64,000 bases of DNA from Spirochaetaceae bacterium (GCA_020353535.1 CP070696.1:2379407-2443406), one strand, 5' to 3'. Shown: positions 17,134-26,891, counted from the stretch's first letter. Numbers and translations are program-made. Notes: generated by a model not told the origin, from the sequence alone.

Positions 17134-18324
17134 TTGGGGAGTCGGCGGATTTCCGTGCGGGCGCGCAGACGCGGCAGACGGAATCGCAACGGCTCGGAGA
17201 ACCTTACAGGGTATCTGTTTGTCTTCCCCTCTGTGCTGCTCATCACGGTTTTTGGAATCTTTCCCGTTTTCTTCACAGTCTACGTGAGCCTGCACAAGTG
17301 GCGCATCAAACGGGGCAGGTTCATCGGTCTGGCCAACTACGGGGAGATGTTCGGCAGTCCCCTCTATCTGCTATTGGTGATCTTCGCCCTGGTCGGCATC
17401 GCCGTTGCCATGTATCTTCTCGGTAAAGCCCGGGCGAACCGGGGAGCGCTGCCGACCGGCTCCGGAGTGTTTCTTCTGCTGATCTGTGTAGCTGCGGTGG
17501 CCGTACTCCTACCCTATCTGGCCGAGGCGGGGGATGATGAAATGTTCGCCTCGCTGCGGGTCACGATCTGGTACTCGCTGGGAACCGTTCCCGTCCAGCT
17601 GGCTCTGGGGCTGCTGCTGGCCTCTTTTCTGTACCAGAAGATCCCGGCCAAGCAGGCCTTTCGGGTGATCTATCTTTTGCCCTACATCGTGCCCTCCGTA
17701 GCCTCGGCGGCGGTTTTCGAGCGCCTGTTTTCATTGAAGCCGGAGTCCTTCGCCAACCAGGTGCTCGCTCTCTTTGGTCGGCCACCGGCGCAGTGGTTGT
17801 TGGAGCCCAAGGGGATCTTCTTTCTCCTCTCGGGAGAGCGCATGGCCGCGGTTTCACAGAGCATCATCGCCAACTACTGGCTCAGCTGGGCCCATGGTCC
17901 CAGCTTGGCTCTGGTGTCCATCATGTTTTTCAACTGGTGGGTCTTCGTCGGTTATAACGCCCTGATCTACACGAACGGTCTGGCCAATATTCCCAGACAA
18001 TTGTACGAAGCCGCGGAGGTCGACGGCGCGGGAAGGCTTGCCGTGTTTTTCAAAATTACCCTACCGATGCTCTCCCCGAGCACCTATTTCCTCACCCTGC
18101 TGGGAATCATCGGGACCTTCAAAGCCTTCGCCCACATCTACGTCCTGCGCCATCCAGCCGCCCGGGGAGAAGTCGACCCGATGAGCGTGCAGATCTTCTT
18201 TACCTTTTTCCGCAAATCGAGGTTCGGCTATGCGGCGGCCATATCCCTGCTGCTCTTCGCCATCGTCCTGATCCTGACCCTTGTCCAGCGACGGATCATG
18301 AAGGAACGGGTGCACTATGGTTAA
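17134..18324 (+). CDS. CUT1 carbohydrate ABC transporter permease (MalF family), enlarged
   Basis: This 396-residue membrane protein is about 90-100 residues longer than usual UgpA/MalF-type permeases. After the normal opening (LTGYLFVFPSVLLITVFGIFP) two extra hydrophobic segments follow at about residues 78-95 and 108-125, before the core helices resume at SLRVTIWYSLGTVPVQL. The coupling loop is intact: EAAEVDGAGRLAVFFKITLP. The start is TTG 17134 because AAAGGAGG lies six bases upstream; this SD falls inside the alternative GTG reading from 17116. It overlaps the MalG partner by eight bases. Confidence 0.9.
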   Translation: MGSRRISVRARRRGRRNRNGSENLTGYLFVFPSVLLITVFGIFPVFFTVYVSLHKWRIKRGRFIGLANYGEMFGSPLYLLLVIFALVGIAVAMYLLGKARANRGALPTGSGVFLLLICVAAVAVLLPYLAEAGDDEMFASLRVTIWYSLGTVPVQLALGLLLASFLYQKIPAKQAFRVIYLLPYIVPSVASAAVFERLFSLKPESFANQVLALFGRPPAQWLLEPKGIFFLLSGERMAAVSQSIIANYWLSWAHGPSLALVSIMFFNWWVFVGYNALIYTNGLANIPRQLYEAAEVDGAGRLAVFFKITLPMLSPSTYFLTLLGIIGTFKAFAHIYVLRHPAARGEVDPMSVQIFFTFFRKSRFGYAAAISLLLFAIVLILTLVQRRIMKERVHYG

Positions 18325-19165
18325 ACAGCGCTCTCCCTGGCTCAAGGCGATCGTTCTTCTTCTGCTGATTCTCGGTGCCTTCGTTTCTATCGTTCCCTTC
18401 CTGTTCATGCTGAGCCACTCTCTCAAGACCATTGCCGAAACCATCACCCGTTCCAGCGCCATTCCCTTCGATCCCAAGTTCTGGCCGCGGGTTCCCCAGT
18501 GGAGCAACTACAGGGTGGCCTGGCAGGAGGCCCGCTTCGGTCTGTACTTCCGAAACAGCGTGGTCATCACCGCCATTACTGTCGGAGGAATCGCGGTCAC
18601 TTCCAGCCTGGCCGCCTACGCTTTCGCCAAGCTGCGCTTCGTCGGACGGGATCTGATCTTCAGCATCCTCCTGGCCACCCTGATGATCCCCCAGACGGTG
18701 CTGTTGATACCCAACTTCATAATCGTAGCCAGGCTCGGCTGGATCGACAGGCTCCCGGCCCTGACTGTTCCCTTTCTGGCCAGCGCCTTTCATATATTTC
18801 TTCTGCGGCAGTTCTTCTCCCAGATACCCAATGAGCTGATCGAGGTGGCTAAGATCGACGGCGCAACCCATCTGCGCTCGCTAGTATCGATCGTGCTTCC
18901 TCTGTCCAAGGCGCCGATCTTCACCGTGGTTTTTCTCAGCTTTATCTACACCTGGAACTTATTACAGTGGCCCCTGGTGGTCACCCAGACGCCCAGGTGG
19001 AGACCGATCACCGTGGGCCTGAGCGTGTTTATCACAGAGGCCGGCCCGGAAACCCATCTGCGCATGGCCGGAGCCGTGATCGCCGTGCTGCCGGTGATTA
19101 CTGTGTATTTTATCGCCCAGAGGCAGTTCACAGAGGCCATTACCCGTAGCGGGATAAAGGAATAA
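18317..19165 (+). CDS. CUT1 carbohydrate ABC transporter permease (MalG family)
   Basis: This 282-residue partner permease has a first membrane helix at about 10-32, core helices, and the coupling loop EVAKIDGATHLRSLVSIVLP. The C-terminus FTEAITRSGIKE is the usual MalG tail. It lies between the enlarged MalF and the binding protein. An ATPase gene is absent. Confidence 0.92.
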   Translation: MVKQRSPWLKAIVLLLLILGAFVSIVPFLFMLSHSLKTIAETITRSSAIPFDPKFWPRVPQWSNYRVAWQEARFGLYFRNSVVITAITVGGIAVTSSLAAYAFAKLRFVGRDLIFSILLATLMIPQTVLLIPNFIIVARLGWIDRLPALTVPFLASAFHIFLLRQFFSQIPNELIEVAKIDGATHLRSLVSIVLPLSKAPIFTVVFLSFIYTWNLLQWPLVVTQTPRWRPITVGLSVFITEAGPETHLRMAGAVIAVLPVITVYFIAQRQFTEAITRSGIKE

Positions 19166-19190
19166 ACAAAATTCAGGAGGAGGTACAAAG

Positions 19191-20504
19191 ATGAAACCAT
19201 GGATCGTTTTCATCGCGGTAGGGCTGCTGGCGGCGGCTATGTGTTGGGGCTCTTCCCAGGGAGAAGAGTCGGTGCTGCAGGATGTGGATCCCACGGGTGT
19301 GGAGATCACCTATTGGCACCAATTCACCCGGTTCCAGCAGGAAACCCTCGAGGCACTGGTGGAGGAGTTCAACAATACCAACCAGTGGAACATCAAGGTA
19401 ACGGCTGAGTTTGGCGGACGCTACAACGATCTTTACAACAAGATGGTCACGGCCATCGCCGCCGGCAGAGTCCCCGATCTGGTAGCCGCCTACCAGAACG
19501 AAGCCGCGGCTTACCAGGTGAGCGGGGCCTTGGTGGATATCAACGATTACATCGACGATCCCCAATGGGGTCTGGGGGAGGAGCGCTCCGATTACTTCGA
19601 GGGTTTTCTCCAGCAGGACGTGAACGCCCAATTCGGAGGATCAAGGCTCGGTTTCCCCCCCAACCGATCTTTGGAGCTGCTGTACTACAATCTCGACTGG
19701 CTCAAGCAGATGGGTTTCAGCGCTCCGCCCAAGAACTGGGACGAGTTTTACCAGATGTGCAAGAAGGCGACAGATCCGGCGAAAAATCAGTACGGGTATG
19801 CCATCAACACGGGGGCCTCGAATGTCTTTGGTCAGGTGATCTCCAGGGGCGGTGAGGTGGCCAAAGCCGATGGCTCTGGCTACACCTACAACACCCGGCA
19901 GATGAAGGACTCCATGGCCTTCATGAAGAAGCTCTACGACGAGGGAGCCAGCAGAAAGATTGCCGAGCAATACGGAGAGCAGAACGACTTCGCCAACTGG
20001 AAGGTGTTGTTTACCATGTCCTCGACCGCGGGTCTTCCCTACTACGCAGGTTCCGTCGCCAAGGGCGAGCAGGGGCCCTTCGACTGGAGCGTGGGGGCGG
20101 TTCCCCACACAACGGCCAGACCAGCGTTGGACATCTATGGAGCCAGCGTGAGCATTCCCAAGAGCACACCCCAGCGGCAACTGGCGGCCTGGTTACTTGT
20201 AAAATATCTCACCCAGCCGGGACCTCAGGCCAAGTGGGTTGAAGCGACCAACTACTTCCCGGTGCGGAAATCCACGGCGGAGCAGCTGGGGACCTACCTG
20301 AGCAAGAATCCCAACTACAAGACCGCCTACGATCTGCTGCTGGGTAGCGATGCCAAGGCGGAACCGCCCTTTGCGGGATATGCCGAGGTGAGGGATGCGG
20401 TTGAGGCGGCCTTCAACAAGATCCTGGACGGCGCCGACATCGATGCGACACTCCGGGATCTGGATGAGGAGGCCAACAAGATACACCAGGAGGCGGCGCC
20501 CTAG
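19191..20504 (+). CDS. CUT1 ABC transporter binding protein (UgpB-like)
   Basis: This 437-residue solute receptor has a signal sequence and probable lipid attachment at Cys18 in LAAAMCWGSSQGEES (relaxed spirochaetal lipobox). The mature part starts GVEITYWHQFTRFQQETLEALVEEFNNTN, as in glycerol-phosphate and oligosaccharide receptors of the UgpB group. A strong AGGAGGAGG precedes the ATG. Here the receptor gene is last in the operon, unlike the other transporter loci. Its final four bases overlap the convergent phosphodiesterase gene. Confidence 0.92.
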   Translation: MKPWIVFIAVGLLAAAMCWGSSQGEESVLQDVDPTGVEITYWHQFTRFQQETLEALVEEFNNTNQWNIKVTAEFGGRYNDLYNKMVTAIAAGRVPDLVAAYQNEAAAYQVSGALVDINDYIDDPQWGLGEERSDYFEGFLQQDVNAQFGGSRLGFPPNRSLELLYYNLDWLKQMGFSAPPKNWDEFYQMCKKATDPAKNQYGYAINTGASNVFGQVISRGGEVAKADGSGYTYNTRQMKDSMAFMKKLYDEGASRKIAEQYGEQNDFANWKVLFTMSSTAGLPYYAGSVAKGEQGPFDWSVGAVPHTTARPALDIYGASVSIPKSTPQRQLAAWLLVKYLTQPGPQAKWVEATNYFPVRKSTAEQLGTYLSKNPNYKTAYDLLLGSDAKAEPPFAGYAEVRDAVEAAFNKILDGADIDATLRDLDEEANKIHQEAAP

Positions 20505-22090
20505 GTTTCGTCCAGGTAGGTGAGAAGAAAATCTTTCATCTCTGTATTTCGCTTCGGGATGCTCCGCCTGTCGAAAGGCAAACCGTCGGGTGACCAGAGA
20601 CCGAGCATGGCCTGCATCCAAGGGGTGGGGCAGAGGGGGGAGAGATGCTGTCCCCCTTTTAGATTTGTGTCCAACACCGCGGTCTTCGGATGGTGCCTTC
20701 CCGTGAGATGCGTGTCCCCCCGGGGATAGAGGAAGAGCAGGTATGGATCGTTTTCCCCGCCCCATAGGTGGGCGATTTCACTACCCAGACTGCTGTTGGC
20801 CTGTTCGACGCAGCGTAGTACCCGCTCGCCGATCTTTTCTCCGGACAATCCCGCTTTTTTTGCCTGCCCCGGATTTACCACCACCTGCCCGCAGTTGGCC
20901 GGGTGGTAGTAGGCCACCGAGCGGCGAAGATCATACCCCCTCTTTCCCAGGCGTACGAGGCCGGCTTCTACGAGCAGGTCGTTGAGGTAAAGAGCTCGCC
21001 GGTAGGGGGCCTGCCCGTGATCCGCCGACAGGACGAGCAGCGTGTGACTGTTGATGCAGTCCATAATCTCCCCGACGTACCTGTCGATCAGCCGGTAGCA
21101 GCGGCGGAGCAGCTCCGCCGCCCGTCCCTCCGGCCAGAGACCTTCAATCTGGTCTAGGTACACGTGGCAGAGCTCGTCGATCAGGGAGAAGTACAGGACT
21201 GTCAAGGTGGAGGAGATCTGCCGGACGGCGTTCAAGGCCAGCTCGGCCATTTGCCTGCTTGCGTATTCGGACAATCGCAGCTCTTCATCGATAGAGAGTC
21301 CCTGGTTCATTCTGGAATAGCGGAACAGGCTGCCATGATGGACGAATTGAGGTACCAGCGCACTCGGCCCTTCTGGCAGATCCTTTGACAGGCGAATATG
21401 GGGACGGCAAGAGGATGACAGGTACAGGATCTTTCCCGTGGAATAACCTAACGCAGAGGATCTTCTGTTGAGCTGGATCGACCGGATCTCACCGGGCGCC
21501 AAGGTTGCGATTGTTCGACGTCCCCGGCGCAAGGAAACGGAATCGTCCTCGGAATCGATAACGATAGCGGCTCCGCCGATCTTCTGCTTCAGCGGCCCCG
21601 TGCCGATGCGTGCCCAGCTCCAGTCGGGCCGGTAGTGGCGATAGCCGTCTAGAAGCAGATCATAGCCGGTATAGCCTTTTCCCCAGACCGGGTCTCTTCT
21701 AAAAGCCGCGTTGAACAGGGTATAGCTTTTTCCTCTCCGCTCCATTTCTTCCCAGATCGGTGCTGCCCCGGATATCGGTACTTCAAAACCGCTTACCGGC
21801 CGTTCGAGCCTGCCTGCATAGTCGGGCATTTGATATCCCCAGATCCCGCTCTCCGCAGGTTCGGATCCGGAGAACAGAGCGCGCAGTGCCGGAGGAGTCT
21901 CGCAGTTCGGCTCAGGCGGCCGGCTGGGACCAAAGTACCCCTGTTCTTGGATCCTCGCCAGAGAAGGGCAAACCCCGGCCTGAATGCAGCGGGTAGTGAT
22001 TTCGTATCCGGCTGCGTCGAGAATCAACCAGACGATCTTTCTCTCCTGTAACTCGCCGCGGATCAGTGCACGTACATCGAGTCTCGGCAT
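20501..22090 (-). CDS. Alkaline-phosphatase-superfamily phosphodiesterase / nucleotide pyrophosphatase
   Basis: This 529-residue enzyme is of the type I phosphodiesterase/nucleotide pyrophosphatase class. Metal-binding Asp25 is in IVWLILDAAGYE, the nucleophile is Thr65 in CETPPALRALFSG, the DHG motif is in LVLSADHGQAPY and a late histidine is in GGQHLSP. No signal peptide is seen, so it is cytosolic. It lies one base after deoD in an operon of nucleotide-handling genes. That context suggests a nucleotide or sugar-phosphate substrate. Confidence 0.85.
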   Translation of the reverse strand: MPRLDVRALIRGELQERKIVWLILDAAGYEITTRCIQAGVCPSLARIQEQGYFGPSRPPEPNCETPPALRALFSGSEPAESGIWGYQMPDYAGRLERPVSGFEVPISGAAPIWEEMERRGKSYTLFNAAFRRDPVWGKGYTGYDLLLDGYRHYRPDWSWARIGTGPLKQKIGGAAIVIDSEDDSVSLRRGRRTIATLAPGEIRSIQLNRRSSALGYSTGKILYLSSSCRPHIRLSKDLPEGPSALVPQFVHHGSLFRYSRMNQGLSIDEELRLSEYASRQMAELALNAVRQISSTLTVLYFSLIDELCHVYLDQIEGLWPEGRAAELLRRCYRLIDRYVGEIMDCINSHTLLVLSADHGQAPYRRALYLNDLLVEAGLVRLGKRGYDLRRSVAYYHPANCGQVVVNPGQAKKAGLSGEKIGERVLRCVEQANSSLGSEIAHLWGGENDPYLLFLYPRGDTHLTGRHHPKTAVLDTNLKGGQHLSPLCPTPWMQAMLGLWSPDGLPFDRRSIPKRNTEMKDFLLTYLDET

Positions 22091-22091
22091 C

Positions 22092-22796
22092 TCAGGTGGT
22101 GGCCACCTGCAGGGCGATCTCCATCATGGCAGTGTAGCCCTGCTGGCGCTGTTCGCTGCCGGCGGTTTCCCCGGTGACCAGGCTGTCACTGACCGTGAGG
22201 ATGGAAAGGCCCTGAACACCGTGGCCCCCCGTCAGCGTATAAAGTGCCGCAGTTTCCATCTCCGCGGCCAACACGCCGTAGCGGGCCCAGATCTTCCAGG
22301 AGTTCGGATCGTCGGAGTAGAAGGTGTCGCTGGTCATCACCGTGCCGACGCGCACGGAAACGCCCCGCTGTTGGGCCGCCTGGTGGGCCTTGAGGAGCAG
22401 ATCGAAACTGGCTGTCGGAGCAAAGTCACAGCCGTCGAAGCGGATACGATTGACCGCCGAATCGGTGCAAGCCGCCTGAGCCAGAACCACCTCACCCAGC
22501 TTCATATCCTCCCGGAGGGTCCCGCAGGTTCCGATACGGATCAGGCGTTTGGCGCCGTACTCTGTGATCAGTTCGTGAACGTAGATCGAGATCGACGGTA
22601 TCCCCATACCGGTTCCCTGTACCGATACCTCCTTCCCATCGTAAATACCGGTAAAACCAAGCATGCCCCGTACCCGACTGTAGCACTGTGGATTCTCCAG
22701 ATAGGTGTCGGCCACGTACTGGGCCCGCAGGGGATCACCGGGAAGCAGGACCGCTGCGGCGATCTCTCCTGCCTTCGCTTCAATGTGGATGCTCAT
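22092..22796 (-). CDS. deoD: Purine-nucleoside phosphorylase, DeoD type
   Basis: This 234-residue enzyme (family norm 230-240) cleaves purine (deoxy)nucleosides with phosphate, probably as a hexamer. Visible motifs are LLPGDPLRA (phosphate loop), [21 protein letters not shown], the purine/ribose-binding [10 protein letters not shown] and the catalytic Asp in [10 protein letters not shown]. It overlaps the HD gene upstream by four bases. Confidence 0.96.
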   Translation of the reverse strand: MSIHIEAKAGEIAAAVLLPGDPLRAQYVADTYLENPQCYSRVRGMLGFTGIYDGKEVSVQGTGMGIPSISIYVHELITEYGAKRLIRIGTCGTLREDMKLGEVVLAQAACTDSAVNRIRFDGCDFAPTASFDLLLKAHQAAQQRGVSVRVGTVMTSDTFYSDDPNSWKIWARYGVLAAEMETAALYTLTGGHGVQGLSILTVSDSLVTGETAGSEQRQQGYTAMMEIALQVATT

Positions 22797-23236
22797 TGGA
22801 ATCCTCCTGCCTCGGATCGCTGAACGTTTCGTAACAGCAGCCAGGCCCGGTGATACTTCTTCATCCGGGCCTGGTCCCTCATGGTCAGATCCGGAAGCCG
22901 TTTGACGTCCAGATTGTCCTCAAGGTCGGCGATCTTCACTTTGCGAGCTATGGGATTTTTGGAGATTCTTTGGATGTAGTCTCGATAGCGGATTTGTTTT
23001 CTGTGGGTCAGGCAGTCTACGGCTTCAATCACGGCTTCGGGGAAATCCTCGCGGCGGAGATCTTCCAGGGTCCACTCGGTGTCCTCGACCACATCGTGAA
23101 GGATTGCGGCGGACATCTCCAATTCGCCTAGCATTTTCATCATCAGACGAAGCGGGTGAAGGATGTAGGGATTTCCGTTTTTCTCTTTCTGGCTGCTGTG
23201 AGCCTGCACGGCGATCTGTATGGCTCGCTCCAGCAC
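22793..23236 (-). CDS. Small HD-domain hydrolase, SpoT/MESH1-like
   Basis: This 147-residue protein consists only of an HD phosphohydrolase fold of the guanosine-tetraphosphate hydrolase type. Metal ligands are seen in [19 protein letters not shown] (HD pair) and [10 protein letters not shown]. The start is taken as GTG 23236, which overlaps the previous stop (TAGTG) and has GGAAGA ahead; TTG 23248 is less likely. Such stand-alone domains hydrolyse (p)ppGpp or related alarmones. It sits in one operon with deoD and a phosphodiesterase. Confidence 0.85.
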   Translation of the reverse strand: MLERAIQIAVQAHSSQKEKNGNPYILHPLRLMMKMLGELEMSAAILHDVVEDTEWTLEDLRREDFPEAVIEAVDCLTHRKQIRYRDYIQRISKNPIARKVKIADLEDNLDVKRLPDLTMRDQARMKKYHRAWLLLRNVQRSEAGGFQ

Positions 23237-23424
23237 TACTTCTTCCAAGCCGCTTTGGCTTCGATGTACTTCTTCAGAACCTCGTCGTTTATATATCCGT
23301 ACTCGATCGCGATATCCCCGAAAAGGCGGCTGTCGCCGGCTTTTTGAGCATCCAGGACCTCCTGGACCTGTTGTTGGGTAATAACGCCTATTCTGATAAG
23401 AAATTCACCGATTTTTTCAGGCAT
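23236..23424 (-). CDS. 62-residue protein resembling the N-terminal domain of type II/IV secretion ATPases
   Basis: The sequence GEFLIRIGVITQQQVQEVLDAQKAGDSRLFGDIAIEYGYINDEVL (split here by sense) has the paired helix-turn pattern of the MshEN/GspE N-terminal module: LIxxGxITxxQLxxAL followed by LGxxLVxxGxISxxxL. In larger proteins that module can bind cyclic di-GMP. Here it stands alone, with an ATG preceded by GGAG. It is translationally coupled to the HD hydrolase. Confidence 0.65.
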   Translation of the reverse strand: MPEKIGEFLIRIGVITQQQVQEVLDAQKAGDSRLFGDIAIEYGYINDEVLKKYIEAKAAWKK

Positions 23425-23480
23425 AGGGTACGCTCCGTTTCCGGTGTTTGTCTAGCATTATAGAGAGAACTGGGAAAGAA

Positions 23481-24968
23481 TCAATTCCGCCGAGCCGCAT
23501 TCCGGATACCCAGAATAGCCAAAAGGATCATCAGGAGGATACAAACGTAGGCGAACCAGTCGCCGAGGTAGCCGTACAGCGTACGGGCCCCCCGGATCGG
23601 CACAGCGGCGACCATCACTCGGTCCTGGGTCATGAAATAATCCTGTCGGGCCAATACCACACCGTAGTGATCCGCGGCCATGGAGGTGCCCTCGTTCACC
23701 TGGCGGACCACGGAGTATCCCCCTTCGACACCGCGGATCAGGGCGGGCTCGGTGTGAAACGGCCGGATGCGTTCCGAATCGTACCCGGGGACCAGCATGA
23801 TGTCGGTACCCGCTTTGGCCGCCTGACGCAGGAATCCGGGGAAGTCCAGGTCAAAGCAGATTGCAGCAGCGAGGGTGCCGTAGGGTGTCTCGATGGTCTT
23901 GATCACTCCGTCGGAGTCCACGGGAAGCCAGGATTTCGTCTTCTGGTAGGTGAAGGCCAGCTCACCCTCTGGGGTGAACATCAGCACCTCGTTGTAGTTC
24001 AGGTTGGTTCCGTAGCGCAACTCGAGGATCGCCGGGGCGAAGTAAATGCCGTTCGTTCCGGCAAATTCCCCGGATCGGGAAATGAAACGTTCCAGATCGT
24101 CCTCCGAAACCACCCCGTTGCCCTCAGCCCAAAATACGATCCGGGCTCCGGCCTGCACCGCCCGTGTGCTCTGTCTAAACAGCTCATCCTCGATTGCCCG
24201 TATCTCCGACCTGAATTTGTCTACCTCTTCCTTCGGTGTTCCCAGATCGAGGAGCGCCCAATAATCCCGGAGATGCTCGACGGTGACGCCTGCCACTCCC
24301 ACGGTCTGCGCACGAGAGGGTGCGGTGGCGATGCGTACGGATCCATAGGTTATGACCAGAAGCGCGGTTACCGCAAAAAGCGCCACCGGATTCCGAATCA
24401 AGAGGATTCGGCCGCTACCCTGGGATAATTTCAGGTTGAAATCGTTCTCCCAGGCGGTGTTCACGACCGAGGCGAACCAGGCGATCAAAAAGGAGATACC
24501 CCAGATTCCCGTGATCGATGCTGTTTGAACGACCGTGCTGAACGGGAACTGGGTCGAGCCTGTAGAGAACAGGGTTCCGAGAGGTGTAAAGCCCAGGAAG
24601 TAATCTACGGTCACGTAGGTGGCGGGAAAAACCAGGGTCGAGCCGATGCCTGCCAACCGGGGAGAAAGAGCCCTGTCGATGTACAACACCAAGATCAGCG
24701 GCAGGGGAACGATCGCGGGCAGGACGATCTGGGCGATGACCGGCAGATCCCAGGCGCCGATCATGTTTGTTAAAAAGGCTGCGTACAGACACGGCAGCGC
24801 AAGCAGGGGGGTGTGCCATTTCTCCTGATTTCTGAAGAAGCGAAGCAGGAACACCGGGGCGATCCAGGCTGCAGCAGGAGCGCTCCAGCGCCAGCCGATG
24901 AAAGCATAGGCTACCGAGCCGAGCCCGAGCCACAGCAGATCCGATCCGATTCCGTTTGTCCTTTTCAT
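23481..24968 (-). CDS. Membrane nitrilase, apolipoprotein N-acyltransferase-like
   Basis: The product has 495 residues. The N-terminal ~210 residues hold six to seven membrane helices, the nitrilase domain follows, and a final helix lies at about 470-490, the Lnt layout. The catalytic triad is visible as Glu in VFWAEGNGV, Lys in FTYQKTKSWLPVDSDG and Cys in LAAAICFDLDFPGF. The start is ATG 24968 with GGAGG five bases upstream. The Lnt-typical WPE and VxYE are altered to WAE and CFD, so it may be a paralogue with another acceptor. It lies 56 bases ahead of the small protein. Confidence 0.85.
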   Translation of the reverse strand: MKRTNGIGSDLLWLGLGSVAYAFIGWRWSAPAAAWIAPVFLLRFFRNQEKWHTPLLALPCLYAAFLTNMIGAWDLPVIAQIVLPAIVPLPLILVLYIDRALSPRLAGIGSTLVFPATYVTVDYFLGFTPLGTLFSTGSTQFPFSTVVQTASITGIWGISFLIAWFASVVNTAWENDFNLKLSQGSGRILLIRNPVALFAVTALLVITYGSVRIATAPSRAQTVGVAGVTVEHLRDYWALLDLGTPKEEVDKFRSEIRAIEDELFRQSTRAVQAGARIVFWAEGNGVVSEDDLERFISRSGEFAGTNGIYFAPAILELRYGTNLNYNEVLMFTPEGELAFTYQKTKSWLPVDSDGVIKTIETPYGTLAAAICFDLDFPGFLRQAAKAGTDIMLVPGYDSERIRPFHTEPALIRGVEGGYSVVRQVNEGTSMAADHYGVVLARQDYFMTQDRVMVAAVPIRGARTLYGYLGDWFAYVCILLMILLAILGIRNAARRN

Positions 24969-25026
24969 TTTAGCCTCCAAATCTCGTCTTTTAGCGCAAT
25001 CATGTGGTTAATTCTTTTGATTGATT

Positions 25027-25058
25027 CTTGTGATTTAAACATCTGTTTAAATCACAAG
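25027..25058. promoter_or_regulatory. Perfect 14-base inverted repeat
   Basis: CTTGTGATTTAAAC (25027-25040) and GTTTAAATCACAAG (25045-25058) flank a four-base loop. It lies in the 195-base gap between the nuclease stop and the Lnt-like start, both minus strand. There is no T-tract after it on the minus strand, so an operator is as likely as a terminator. Confidence 0.6.
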
Positions 25059-25163
25059 TAATTTAGTCCCGGGAAGGCGAAAAGTCAAGAAGGTTCGAAA
25101 AAGGAATGATACGATCTGAAGGACTATTCTGCCCAGTTTTTCCAACTCTGAGGCGTCGCGCCC

Positions 25164-26891
25164 TCACTCCCGCCACTGAACGCGGACGACCCGGAAGGGG
25201 ATCCCATGGCTGCTGAAGTACCTCAGCCAGCGCCTCTGGTTGATCTGCAGCTGATCTCCGGGACCCTTGACCTCTATCAGTTCGTAGGCAGGTGTTTTCC
25301 GCCGTCGGGGCGTGGGAAAAACGACCAGATCGGGGAATCCGGATTTATTCGCCCCCAGGTGCTCGCTGAGCTTGTCGAAGATCGCAGCCAGATGGTTCCG
25401 GGGGATGGTGCGTACGCACCGGGCGACCAGCTCTCGAGGTAAAAGCTTCCAGTGCACCAGGTCGCTGGCGATCCCCTGCTTGCGATCGTAGAGTTCCAGC
25501 ATTTCTTCTGGCCAGGCGGAGCTGCTGCGGATATGGCGCAGGCGCTCCTCGATCAACCCGGCGCGACGGCGCCGGAACTCCGGACGGTACAGATCCTTTG
25601 GGCCGCGTTGATAGCGGTTGAAGAAGGTACCGGGCAGCGAAAGGAAGACGATGTCCCAGAAAGCCAGTCCGAACAATCCGGTCCAGAGTACGTTCTCTCC
25701 GTGATAAGCAGTGAACCGTCGCCCCTGATAGTGTCGGAGCACGCTTTCCTCGACTCCGAGAAGCGGATCGAACTCCAATTCAAGCAGCTGTACGGGTATT
25801 TCGGTGATTTCTGTCTTGGATAGCGACAAACCCAGTTTACCGGAGAGCTTGCGGATGTAGCGTTCGGCAAACTCCCGCTCCAAATCCTCCCAGGGATCCC
25901 CGGCAATCTGTCGGCACAGCTCAATGGCTTCCTCCAGTCGTTTCTGGCGTTCGAGAATGCGGGCCTGCCGTTCTCTGGACGGGGGTAGCTCGGTCATTCT
26001 GTACAGATGCAGAGCCTGACCGTCGTTTCCGATCCGTTCCAGATGTCGGGCGATGCCGTTGATCAGATTGTCCCGCATTCGTCGCAGATCCGGATCTTCG
26101 CCGGCAGGGCTCTGTTGCGGGAGATACTCGAGCAGGGAAAGCAGCGCGTTTGCGTCGATCTCATGCACCGAGCGCCCTTCTATCGCCTGGTAGAAAGCTT
26201 CGTTCAGCTCGATCAATCGAAAGGTATCTTCCAGGATCTCCCGGGAGCGGAACAGACGATCCTGCTTTCGAATCTCGTATGACTCGTAGCGTACATGACC
26301 CAGGTCCGTAACCACGAACTCGGTCAGATCCTGGTAGAGGTTGCCGAAGAACAACAGGCGGTAGATCAGGATCTCTTTCTCCCTTTGGGGGCGCAGGAGA
26401 TGAAACAGACCGCGGATCCACCCTCGGATCTCGATTTGCAGGGACAGGGCCAATTCCACCAGCTGTTGTTTGCGAAGCGCTTTGAGAGCGGTTCGGGGCA
26501 GATCGATTTCGGTCTCTGAGCCGCAGTCCTCGATCAGTTCGAGGATCTCGGCTTTCTTCAATAATGCAAGTTCCTCGGAAAGCTCGCAGGGCCCGTCTTG
26601 TTCGAGAAATCCGTTTCGGGTGAGCTCTATGGCTGCTGCTTCGATATCCTTGATCTCGGCGTAGCTGAGCGTGTCGCTGCGGAACAGGGGACCTTTTCGG
26701 GAAATGAGACGGACGTACAGACGACGTGCGTCCAGAGAGAGCGCGCGAAAGAGCTGGGAGAAGCTCTTTTCATCCGTCGTCAGGACGTCATCGTAGTGGC
26801 TGGCGACGAAGTCGAGGATCCTCTGAAAGTTGTCCAGGTAGTATCCAACGGGTAGTTCCTCCGGATACTCCTTGGCTGCGGGCTTACTCAT
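25164..26891 (-). CDS. FAN1-type structure-specific nuclease with VRR-NUC domain
   Basis: This 575-residue cytosolic DNA repair nuclease ends in a VRR-NUC domain. The PD-(D/E)XK site reads GFPDLVVF then YELIEVKGPGDQLQINQRRW. The upstream part is helix-rich with TPR-like stretches (RQARILERQKRLEEAIELCRQ), as in bacterial FAN1 of about 560 residues. FAN1 cleaves flap DNA and resolves interstrand crosslinks. It is 12 bases downstream of the dipeptidase gene. Confidence 0.88.
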   Translation of the reverse strand: MSKPAAKEYPEELPVGYYLDNFQRILDFVASHYDDVLTTDEKSFSQLFRALSLDARRLYVRLISRKGPLFRSDTLSYAEIKDIEAAAIELTRNGFLEQDGPCELSEELALLKKAEILELIEDCGSETEIDLPRTALKALRKQQLVELALSLQIEIRGWIRGLFHLLRPQREKEILIYRLLFFGNLYQDLTEFVVTDLGHVRYESYEIRKQDRLFRSREILEDTFRLIELNEAFYQAIEGRSVHEIDANALLSLLEYLPQQSPAGEDPDLRRMRDNLINGIARHLERIGNDGQALHLYRMTELPPSRERQARILERQKRLEEAIELCRQIAGDPWEDLEREFAERYIRKLSGKLGLSLSKTEITEIPVQLLELEFDPLLGVEESVLRHYQGRRFTAYHGENVLWTGLFGLAFWDIVFLSLPGTFFNRYQRGPKDLYRPEFRRRRAGLIEERLRHIRSSSAWPEEMLELYDRKQGIASDLVHWKLLPRELVARCVRTIPRNHLAAIFDKLSEHLGANKSGFPDLVVFPTPRRRKTPAYELIEVKGPGDQLQINQRRWLRYFSSHGIPFRVVRVQWRE

